This document shows positions 1 through 12,200 of a stretch of DNA of 64,000 nt, piece after piece. The position numbers and the translations under genes are program-made. The DNA is from Nectonema munidae (lineage: Eukaryota; Nematomorpha; Nectonematoida; Nectonematidae): NCBI GenBank assembly GCA_030549495.1, contig JAUIRK010000693.1, positions 62,001 through 126,000 on the forward strand, read 5' to 3'. The notes below the pieces were generated by a model. That model searched no databases. It was not told the origin of the DNA and saw only the letters and a program-made list of their open reading frames with translations. How positions within the stretch are numbered: the first letter of the stretch is position 1; the number at the start of each line of letters is the position of its first letter.

Positions 1-3000
1 AATTACATATGTGAAATATTAAATATAAGCACGTAAGTCTAGTATGATATAAATTAAAAGAAGGCATCTTGATTTATGAAATATTATAAAAAGATTTGAC
101 AAAATAAGTTTGAAAACAAATGAATGATTGATTATAACTTGAAGTTTAAAAAAATGATAAATAAAATTAAAAAGTTTAAATATTTTTATAAAAATTAAAT
201 GAACGATCCGGCATTACTTGTATAGAGCAAACTATGAGTGCCATCAGCAAACAAATAAAATAAATCATCTATATTTTTTCTCACATTTCTTATATTATTT
301 GATATCTTTTCAATCTTTCAATCAACAGCGTTTTGTTCTGATTTTCGTAAAATTACTAAAAATTTTCCCAGTGTTGGAAAAATAATATTGAAAATTTCAA
401 TCCACCTTTCTGTCTTTCCAAGTTTTTTGGAAACAATTTTCAATAAACTAATAAATTTTGCTTATAAATATTCCTTTATCAACAAACACAAATTTGCTTT
501 AATTAAATAAAATTTTTGATCTGACATGTGTAATAACTGTTTTCCTTCAGTTTCCAAAGCTCAGATTCTAGTATTATATATATAAACTTTATCTTTTACC
601 TTAGCTTATACCAAAGACATATCTATTTTTGTTGAATATAAATTTACTAAATCCAGTTTGCAATATCTTTAAAGAGGAAAAAAGGACTTTGTATGTTACA
701 TATACTTTCTATACATTTCATTGTTTCTTTTTGTTGTCTCTCGTGGTCTTGCTAGACCACTGATGAAAATCAATAACCATCATGGCCGTTAGTAGACTTT
801 CAAGTAATATAAACAAATCTAATAAAAAAAAATTGAGTTAATTTATCGATGAATATCTCGAGTTCATTGAATAAAATTTGCTATGTAGAGATTGGACATT
901 CAACATAAAACGTTATTTTCATATAACTCTATTATTTTTTTGTCTAGGTACATATTATAGAAGCTTTTAAAGTTATTAGTGTGAAAGAAAATATTATTAT
1001 AAGAGATAATGGTTTTACCTTCGTTAATCATAGGTTTGTGTTATTCCTTTAACGAATTGCAGTTCTCTTTGTATAAAAGGGCAAGAGAGACTCATGGCTG
1101 AATGATTCATTATCTCTTTATCATTTTTTGAACAGGTAATACATTTATGTTAAGAAGGAAAATCTTTTACAGGTCAAGTGTTAGAGCTTCATAAGAAGAG
1201 CAAAATTTGCAAGCGGCTGTTTTATAACTTTTTGAATTAGTATGGCCGATTTTACTATTGGTTGACTTAAGACAATTTTTATATTTCCAATCTTGAATAG
1301 CTTCTGTTTTTATAAATTTTTCGCCATTTAAATTTTTCCTTCTTTTTATTTTGGAAAAAAATAGCACATAAAAATATTTTTCCATATATTTATAATCAAA
1401 AGAATGTAATTCGCACTAAATTGACTTAATTTGAAAAAAGTATCGGTTCTTTGGCATATATTTTACTAAGAACCTTAGGCATGTTGGTTTATAAATTATT
1501 GTTAAAAATATCAGCTATAGATTTATCATTTAATATATATGAATCATCAATTTTCAAATTAATTTTATCTTTTTTTTTATCTAATTTAATACATTTCTAG
1601 GGATGAGGTCTTATATTTATTACTCTTGTAAGATTTCAAGATTCAGAAATTCAGATTTCAGTGTTTTCCATCAAACATATATCCTTGGATACTTGTTTCA
1701 AATTCACTAGAATTAATTTTTCTATGTATAACCTCTTTCGCTACTTCATGATTAATGAAAAAAATTGGAATGAACTGATATTCCTGATTCCAAAACAATA
1801 GTATCGTATGCAAATATATTATCATTAAAAAGTTATCATTAAGGGCTTCGTGCTGAGATCTAGTTATAGTCGTAACACAAAACTTCATAGAAAAAAGAAC
1901 ATTATATTATAAAGCGAGAGAGAAAAAATTCATTGCAACAAAAAAAATATGGTTCATAAATAACATAAGTTTAAATTAAAAAATAACATTAAAGTGTCCA
2001 ATAATCACATGAAAAAACATTTTTAATAAAACAAAAATATTTCCTTTGAATTTTTAAATTTTGAAGCATAGTATAATTAATAAAAAAAATTTACATAAAT
2101 TTTTTTAAAATAATATAAATTTATAGAACAAAAAATAATAGAGTTTTTTATATGTTCATTAATTGAGTGAGCAGTAAAGGTAAGATTAGACTTAACTAGG
2201 AACAGACACTAAGTTTATAAAAAAAACATCTGAACTGTTCAGTAAACTAGTGATATGAGATAAGGCAGAGGCGAAATTTCATCAACAAAGCAGCATTAAG
2301 TCTTAAACACTTCAATTTAAAATGATATAACAAAGCAAACTACATATTTAAAAAAGGATCTGAACCATATAACATAATTTGGACGGAAAGAAGCAAATAT
2401 TTTTTCTTCATAATATTTATAAAAGATCTTTAAAATACAATAGTTAGCATTTGAAAAAAATGAGTAGTCATCGAAAAGACATTGGTGAAGTTTCTCAAAC
2501 GATATAGGAAGATTCAAACGAATATAAGCAAACGAAAAAAAAAACAAGGAATAAGTAGATATATGAAGAAGAAGAAGGATATGTATGTATCATGCAAACA
2601 CACAGTTTTTAGGAAATAACTTTGTCTTAACCTCAGTAGATTTAACATAAATATTTATATAAATTTTATACTCATCAAACATCTCTCTCTTCTCATAACC
2701 ACAATCGAACCAATACTCTCTGCAAATCAAACACTCAATCCTCCCCCAAATATCCAATAACAATAAGTCATTAAAATCACTAACCCATACATTCTACAAA
2801 ATAGTATAGTGTGTACAGCCATGAAAATCTTCCAAATTTTCTTTTCTATTTCAGAAAGACCGACAAAGACTAACCTCACATTTTGAAGACTAAATTCCAG
2901 CAGACTTGCAAGCATATCAGCTCCAGCTGGAAAGTGCTTAGAAATCTCCCTCCCTACCTACCTTTAAAAATATCATATGTTAAAATTTTTTCTTTTCAAA

Positions 3001-3267
3001 ACATTGTCCAAAAAAAAGAGTAAATTATGAAAAAAAAATGTTTTAATATAAAAATTAATCTTTACTCATTTTAACTACAATTAAAAAAAGTAGTATTTGA
3101 AGCTCAAATTTTAAGTTTTCTCAAAATTGTATGTAAATAAAATAATATTCTGAATACAAAAAAAATCAATTTAGCTCTCTATCCTTTTTTGTTCACTGGC
3201 ATAATACTGGATATACACGTATTTTTGTTTTTTAATTTTTTTATTCGGAACAAGTTTAGTTTCGAAA
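1..3267. other. Upstream AT-rich region of DCAF1
   Basis: Contains hairpin copy 1. Several minus-strand frames of 60-76 codons (1167-1385, 1658-1888, 2317-2547, 2727-2915) have no family I recognise. The DCAF1 promoter and any non-coding 5' exon should be here, but no specific element is identifiable. Confidence 0.45.
743..760. repeat. Hairpin motif copy 1
   Basis: GTGGTCT-TGCT-AGACCAC, a perfect 7-bp stem with a 4-nt loop, preceded by GTCTCTC and followed by TGAT. Related copies at 5457 and 58146. Confidence 0.7.
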
Positions 3268-3274
3268 ATGACTG
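3268..3274 (+). CDS. DCAF1: DCAF1 coding exon 1 (7 nt)
   Basis: ATG ACT G followed by a consensus donor gtgagt; the 59-nt intron ends in tttag at 3333. Reading straight through reaches a stop at that acceptor, so the intron is needed. The start context aaaATGa is acceptable. This is the least certain exon: an upstream start spliced to exon 2 is possible. Confidence 0.6.
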
Positions 3275-6200
3275 GTGAGTTGAATTTCCAAAATCTTCTA
3301 GATTTTTGGAATGAATATATATTATCATTTTAGAAGACTCTTCAACAAATAAAATTCTATCTGATAGAGATATTGCAGTTGATCGTTTAAATAGCCTTAT
3401 CAATGATTTCAGCCAAGTTAGATCTTGTGGAGAAAATGTCGTTCCTTTACTTGATAAGTAAGTGTAAATTATTATTCCCTCTTAATTAAGCCAAATCAGA
3501 GATGATTTTTTTACGATAAAAACCATTTATTTCAGAAGGTAGTCTTAAATATGTTTTAAGTTTTTTTTAAAAATCAAAATTTTTTATCGCGTGTGACACC
3601 GCTTTTTTTTATCGCATCACCACTGCTTCTGTCTAATTTGCATTTAGAGTTAAATTAAAATAATTTTCAATCGTTACAATTTTATATCAATGAATATTGT
3701 TAGACTCGCGCTAAGAATTTTTTTTAACAAAAGTCACTTAATCTTTATCACTACGTTTGTTACATTTTGTAACATTTGAATACTTTAATTTTTTCAATAG
3801 TTATTTGGGAATGAATATTTTGACTAGCTATTCAGTTTAAAAGCAAGAATATTCTATTTGCTTAATATTTGAGCAGAGATATTTTTTATAATGTTCGATT
3901 GTTAAATTTTATAAGTAACACTGTACATAATTAATTATAATTTTTTTAAGAAAATTTGTTGATTATTATAATAAAAATATATCGAAACAAAATGTTTCAG
4001 TTGCTAAAAATGCACTTAACCCTTTGAAAACAGTGGGGCACCAGTGTCCCAAGAAATGAAAATCGTCTGCTTTGAATGTATAAAATTCCATTGAAAAAAA
4101 AACAGACGAATCGTCTCCAAAACTTTGATCTTCAAAGGGTTAATCTAATCTATAACAGCTGTCAGAATCATATTTGTGGACAAAAATATTCAAAAAAACG
4201 CAATGAATTTCTTTTCTCGTATACTTTGATTTATGTTAGTTTAAATAATTGTTTAATGCTTCTGTGTTTTTAGACTTAAATAATTTTATAAAAAGTGATT
4301 AAATTACCATATTTGTATACTATGATTCTTTACAATATGTAAAAAACACAAGTGCTACCAAAACACCCTATAAGGGTTAGCTACTTAAACGTTGGCTTTT
4401 GCTGCTTATAAAAACTTGAAAATATCAAATAAACTCGAATTCTTTATGCCTCCTATTATTTTGAAATTATTCTGAGAACAGACGTTTCCATTTTAAAATA
4501 GTGAAAATTGCTTTATTAGTTTATTTTGTCTCCTTCTCTCTTATGTTAATTATGTAGCTAATATTTCAATTTTGAGTAAAAGGTAAGGTGCAGCGGGTGT
4601 ATTTTCATTGGCAAGGCACTGATGTAGCGCTTATGTCAAACTATGAACAAATTCGAAATTCGTTCAAATTCGAAGTATCGATGAGGAATCGAATCCAGAG
4701 GCTTCCGTGCTGAATCCATCATCTCAAACAACCTGCCATGCCACCCATAGAATTTGCTGTAGGGGATACGTCAAATTAGTTTTCAAAAAACTTAAGTTAT
4801 GCTCTACAATTTTTTAGTTTTTGTTGAAGCTCTATAACTTTTTCTTATAGACTTTTTTTTCCTTAAAAGTTATTATAAAAGGTAAATCATTACAAAATGT
4901 TAACAGTTATTTTACTTTTTGTAGATTTTTGTAGCTTGTATCAATTTAGCTTTTAAACTATTTTTGAATGATGCTGAGTAAAATGAAATAATGCGATCTT
5001 AATTTTTTGTTTTATTTTTGTTTTGACAATTATAACTTCATTTTATATCCTTGCCCCTGAATCATTCACATTTTTTCATATAAAGATCGCAGGGTGTCTA
5101 GTAGACTCTTTGCCTTTAGACTACATTCACTCATATAAAACTATCCAACCTTCAGTTATTTGTTTTCAGTTGTTTTCTTTATGAATCAAATATCCTTTCA
5201 TCAATTCCTGTAATGTGCCTGGTAGACTACTTCATTTTCAAATGAAAAACCTATTCCACCCCCTCCTCCCAACAATTTTGGATTTTTTTAAAATAGTGTA
5301 TATTCTGCAAATTTAATAAAAATATTTTCGCTGGAAGTATAGTATTTAAATTCACCAAATTTTTAAAAAAATATAAAGTAGTCTTATAAATTTAGGACTT
5401 TAGGTATGCGTTGAATACACTCTATTTTAAAGGATTGCTTGAACATTTGGTCTCCCGTGGTATTTCCAGACCACTAATTTTGAAAATTGCAACAAAAAAT
5501 TTCATCCCCCAATAATTTCGAGGATGTGCGCCCCTGATATATGTCACTATAGGGCTAATGGGTATAAAAAATAAAACTAATTTACACAAAAAATTTTATT
5601 AAAAAAAATTGGTTTTTCATGATATTCTTTAAAACAGTTTCTTTTCATAGAATAAGATAAAATATATCACAAGTGTGAATAGAGTTTATCGCTCTATTTT
5701 TTACATCTACAAAGTTGGTATCTTCCTCCTTTCTGTATTGTTTAAACTAAATATGATGAAGCTGTAATGATTAGTGTTGTTTTCTTAGAATTAGGAATCT
5801 TTCTTTTTCGTGATGAAAATTCTTATATGAGAGCTTTGATTATATCAATTCTAAACTCATAGCACATTATTACTTCGGTTACAAATTGAATTATCCTTTT
5901 TTTTTCTTACATAAAGTATAAACATTTGTAACACCAATTTCAAATAATTCAAAAAATATTTTGTGATAATACTTTGCCTTTCATTTTCCTTCATTTTTAT
6001 AATATGATAAAACTTGTCCCATAATATTTACACCGTTCATGTACTTGCATTCTAAAACAATTATGGGGCAGCATACCTTTTCTTTTGATTCGTTCTTTCT
6101 ACGTTTATCAAACTTTATTTCCTTGGCATTCTTATCCATCCATTCAACAAGTCTAAAAGTATCAGAAAAGAAATAATCTATATCTACCCTTTTCATTTTT

Positions 6201-9200
6201 TATCCCCCATAAAAGACTTTGGCATATCTTTTCTAATTTTACTTATGGTTCCACAATCGGAAATTTTGTTTCTCTTAAATTCTCTAAACAATTTAGTCGA
6301 AGAAATAAGTTATTGATATACAATTCGATACCAGAACCCGTTAACGCCCAGAGTCGACTATAGTCGACTTTACAAAAATAAAATCGTCTGCCTTTATCAA
6401 AGCTCTTTAATACAAATCTTCTGCTTTACATTAGATATCGTCGTATTATTTTGGTCGTTAAGGGGTTAAACTGTTAGTTAATTTTTATACTATTCTTTCT
6501 CTCTGCGTGTCTACACCTCTATTTTCTTCAACTATTCCGCCATATAAGTCGCATTCAAATAAATAACCGCTATCGAACCTACACCAAAGCTTAATCCCCC
6601 ACTTTCCAGACTTATTCTTAATGAACTGTTTAACAAAATAATGTCCTCTAAATTTTATCATATGCTCGCCAGCTGATTGTTGGTGTGTAGAAGTCATTGC
6701 TTTTTGGAATACATGATTAAAATGCTCAAATAGAGGTCTTACTTTATGAATTCTATCATGTCTTGGATTTGAAGCTCCATGATTTGTCATTGTTGAAATG
6801 TAAAAAAACCATCATGGGTTAGCAAATTTGCAATAGAATAATTACTCGCTAATCCATAATTGCACTTTCTTCAGTTTGATCTTCAATGTCTTCTTCAATG
6901 AGCTGTTGATCTTCAAAATTCAGATTGAAATTCAAATCATCTTCACTTTCGATTCAATCTTTTCAGGCAAAAGGAACTCTTCAATACAATTTTCTTTTAC
7001 AATAAAGCTGCTAATACGAGGCATCAAGAAACAACAAAACAGTAATAGACACATATGGACTTCAAACATGATGTATTATTGTAAATCAGTGGAAAATTTT
7101 AATTTACAACACAACTGTGCTTCCATAGTTTATGTATGCGACTTATGGACGATGGTGATACACATGGCCATTAAAGTTTGAGAAACACCTCCCTTTATCT
7201 TGAAGGCCACCTAATTTATCTGAGAGCCATATGCAGTCATCAAAATAGCCATGTCTGGTTCGCGAGCCATAGGTTCCCGACCCCTGGTTTAGAGTATGAT
7301 TTCACTAGATATGACGAATTTTATTTTATTTTAAAGATTCTATATTGTAACTTTTTTTTTAGAATTTCTGAGTTGTTTGAAAAAGAGAAGGAAATTTACT
7401 GGAAAAAAGATATCGATCCATTCAACCTGAGGCATCCAAGTAAGATATATTTGTTCCCACTTCTTTCCTGTTGTTTTTATGATTTCAAGGTCTATTCCTA
7501 TTTTAATCATAATGACTGATTTTATTTTCTTATCATGGCTTTCACAAAAATCTTGTTTTTCCACGCGAATTATTTCAAGCTCTAGAATATTTTTAGATAT
7601 TCGTCTTTTTGAGGTTTACCTTTCATCCAATCAGTGTACTTAACCAAATAATATACAAATTTAAAGTCTAGATGCCAAGCATGTTATGGAAACGAATAAA
7701 GAAAAATATGTGAAATGTTTTATTAAATCGTTAAAGGGCTAATGTATTATGTATTATAAACGAGGTATTCATATGTAGGAGGGGTGGGAGAACGGTTGAG
7801 AAATTTCGGTTTTAGTTGATATTTTTCCTAACAAAATTAAAAAAAATGTCGTAAACTTTAGCATAAACTAAACAGTCTTAACACCAAAATAATATATTGC
7901 ATTATTTTTAATAAAAAAAGATATTTTTAATTCAAATATGTGATCCTTCATAAGTTTTGTAAGTTTTTGATTAAAAAACGTATTCCTTGTCTTTTGCCAT
8001 ATCTAATTAAAATTTAAAAACTTCTTTCCACTTTACAATGTCTGATGGAATAGACGTCAAACTCAATACCCACTTGTAAAATTCTTTGGACATTTAAGGT
8101 TTCTGATTTCTTCTTCTTTCAGCATGAAACAAAGATTTGCGGTCGTTTTTAAACTTAACAAATAAAAATAAAAATACAGTCAACCTTCGTTAAACCGGAC
8201 TACATTAATCCGAATTCTTTGTTATCCAACAATTATATTTTTCCAACCCTTTACAGTCCACGTTCCCAAAATGGGAATACTTTTGAATGTTAAAATTTAA
8301 AGCTAAAAAGTTTTAAATAACTTGTGATATTTAATTTATTGGATTAGCTTAATGTTTATGAACAAAAATCCTTGCATTCCATCTAACGTATGCGAAAAAA
8401 TGAAAATGTAATAATTGACTTGTAAATTTAATAGTTGGAAAAAAAATTTTACTTTATATCTTGAAATTTTTGAACTTTGTTATAAAAGACTTATTCTATA
8501 CCAATGATAACTATTGTAATTACATTTTTTGAAAGAATTTAGTTTTTGTTTTTGTTCTTTCATTTTTTTTAAATTGAAGCTTTTAATTTTGATAAAATAA
8601 TATCTGAACCTAGCTTCACATTTTTGCAACCGGCAAACAATTTTATTGAAAACAGTAATGAAGAATTCGAGTTAATTATTATTCCTTCAGTTTCTCGCAA
8701 TACATTTATTTTGATAGTGATGAAGAAAGAAGGATAATGTTCAAATATTAGATTCAAGCTAAAATAAAAAAACTTTCTTGCAAAGAGTGGAACATGAGAT
8801 TACACAAAATTTGTAGTATAATTAAATTTAATCTAAATATTAATTTTTGATTTGTGACAATGAATTGAATTTTATGAATTTAGGACCTTAAGTGTCCCAC
8901 GTTCCTATTTTGGGAACATAGTTACAAGGAAGCAAAATGATGATAAATTCAGTGGTTTCACACTCAGTGCCGTTTTAAATGGTTTTTAAGTTTTTCTTTC
9001 TCTGTTCTTTTTTGATTAGAGGAAGGAGAAAAAGATATTATTATAAAATAATTAAGCATTTCACATTTTAGGTAAAATTTTGAGTTATATTTCACTAATA
9101 TTACTGTATTGTATTAATTGTGTAAAATTTGACAACAAGATTATGTTTTTTTCACAATTATCACAATTAAATCTTCTGTTCTGATTAACGAAAACTTGGC

Positions 9201-12200
9201 TGTACTTTATGAAGTAGTTTATAGTTATAACGGTCCTTTTTAGGTTAATTCTTTCAGACCATCATCGGCGTTTTTGGAAAATTATTTTGGAGGATGCTGT
9301 CTTTAAAAATTTCAGAGTGTGAGGAAGACTTAAAAATAATTATCATGGCTGCGTGGTTATTATTAATGAAATTGGACTTTTTAGGTAATTCGTATTGCAT
9401 GGAATTTCTATTTACAAAAATGACTATTTCAAATATACGTGGGGCGAACAAGTATAAAAGATCGATACCTCATTTTAAGAATACGCTATTGGTCACTAGT
9501 ATAAATCATCTGTTTTAAATTATATGAAAACTATTTTAAAAAACGTAGAAGGCCATGTTGTTTTAAAGGGGTAAACAATTTTTTTTGAAAATCTCACAAA
9601 ATTTCGTTTTTACCACGAACTTTTCTTCCCGCGGATTTTTCATAGAGTTTGGACAACAATGATTTATGCGAGATAACATTTTTGTTTTTTAAACTTTTTT
9701 TATTAGGTCGTATTGATCCTGATGGAGGCCTTGGCGCTATTCTCAAAGCCATACTCAAGAAAGAAACGGCTGTTCACGACATCGTGGAATACATTCTTCA
9801 AGAAGCAGACATCCTTTTACCGGACGAGTTGACCAATCACACCACAGCAATCGCTGCATGTCGTCTCTTCCTCAACATCATTTTTTTCAATGAGAATAAT
9901 GAGAATAGAATAGAAGAGGCGAGCAAATTCTTTTTTTCTACTTAATTTTACTCCTGGCGTAGTCCGAAAATTCAATTTCGAGGGGCATGGTGCAAATATT
10001 TTTTCGGAGTGGAGCGTCTGGATTTTTGGGAATGGTTACAAAATAATTTAGAGATGAGAAGATCAATATGCCATAAACACTAGTGTTTAATCCGCTAGCG
10101 TGGATAATTCCCATCCCAATTATATAGAACATACCGATATGTGTGGATAATTCCCAACGTAACCTTAGAAAATCGAATATTTTTTATATAAGCCATCTCT
10201 TCATTAAATTATTGAGATACAAACGTATCTTTTTATTTATTAATTTGTTTGCCCCTTTGAACTAATTATTAACTTTCTTAAATCGATTTCTCGTTTTAAA
10301 TTATTTGAGTAAAAAAACTTACTTTTCAACACCTTTTCAAAAAACTTCAATTTAATTCCAGCAATAGCACGCTCTTAAAGTTTTTTAGAAGCGAGATTTA
10401 AGTTTAGGTTCTGTTAAATCTTGAGCTAAATAAGTTTCAACATTACTGAGTGGTAAGGTTGTCTTTATCTCGGAAAATGTATGTAAAAATCAAGCTTTCT
10501 CATTTTCTAGGTCTTCTAATTTCATGGTTCCACTATTTCCCTTAAATTGAAATTAATTAAAAAAAAAAGTTAAATTAAATATTATAACTTTTAAATTGAT
10601 TATTAAAATTTTTAATTAATATATTATAAAGTTTATTATAAATGGAACGATTTAATCGCTTTCCTTACATGTAATAAAATCAAAATAAATTTGTAATATG
10701 AAAATTAGTTATTTGTGAAACACGTATCAATGAATTTACTTATTTATATTTTGGTAATGGAATCAACTCTTATTTTTTGTTTTTAAGGATGTGATAAATA
10801 AAGCATTTTCATGGGCCCTTAACCCAGATTCAACAATTTTGAAGTGGTATGCGGTTGGCATTTTGAGTGTTTCAATGGAAGCACCACTCAAATGTGGAAT
10901 ATTCAAAGAAAAAAACTCTAAATTGGTATTTCTTAATATAGCATGATTTATTTCTAGTCATCATGAACATTGGTATTTATAACTAACTAACAATAAACCT
11001 TGATTCGTTTTATATAATCTTTTTTCCAAATATATCCATCTGTACGTATTATATATTTTCATTCTGTGGATTCAGCCTATAAAATGAAAAATCAACTTCA
11101 TCGTCTTCAACAGACTCAAAAATTGGCATGAGTAAAGATTTTCTACTTATACCGATATTCAGACACTAAGAGCATGGGTGTGTCAGGCTAGGAGAAATGT
11201 GTGCTTAATATAGTAATGGACAAAAAATTTTAATGATGATACAATTTATATCAAATAATAATTTTCATTTATTGTCATGTCATTACAGCAATAAAAGTTT
11301 TGAATCAATTTCCAACTCAAAATGTTTCAATTTTGCCCTTTAAATTTCAATATTTTCACATCATGAAATTGGATATAGTCTTTTCCAGCAGCGTATGCAC
11401 CATAAGTGCAGCCTGGGGTGATGTTAATTTGATCTTCCATTCAAAGTTGTAATATCACCTCAAAAGTACAAAAACTTAATAATACAAATTAAATATATTA
11501 GGGGCTTCCATAACGGTCCTGAGAGCAAAAGTGTGTCCTCTGGTACTTAAGATTTTGTTAGCAAAGCAGTTGAAACAATTTCGTAGATAAGGAACCTGGG
11601 ACCGCTTGTAGAATTTATGAGTGTTCCTTTTAGAGGCATAATTATATACTTCCCAAAAACAAAAAAATAATATAAAAAGATATTTGTATAATACGTATAT
11701 ATAAACAAAAACATTTTATTTGGCAATGTCTAGTTTATACAACCTTTATAAGGAAAAAATGCTATAATGACAATCTAATTTATGTTTTTTGAGGTTTTAT
11801 TTTAACCTTTTAACTGGTTATCGACATGAGTTGACAATTGCTGACTACAAAAATATGAATAGTCTGCGTTTATGAATGCTTTTTAATACGAATCTTCTGC
11901 TTTACATTATATATCGTGTGATTAATCTGGTCTTTGACCTGTTAAAGAACAAATTTTCAAGAAAATTTTATTTATAAAACAGACAGTATTTACTTCTTTA
12001 AACACTCGTGTCACACTGCCACTCAAAGTGTTAAGTCAAAAATTTCGGATTAATTGTTGTTAGGTTAACTTAGCCATAACTATATGTAGCGTATAATAAA
12101 AAGCAGCAATTTTTTCAATCATATCCCTGACCCATATTATAACTATGTTCTATTTCCCTTTACCAGATTCCCGTTATGATAAAAAATCTTCGTGAATTAT

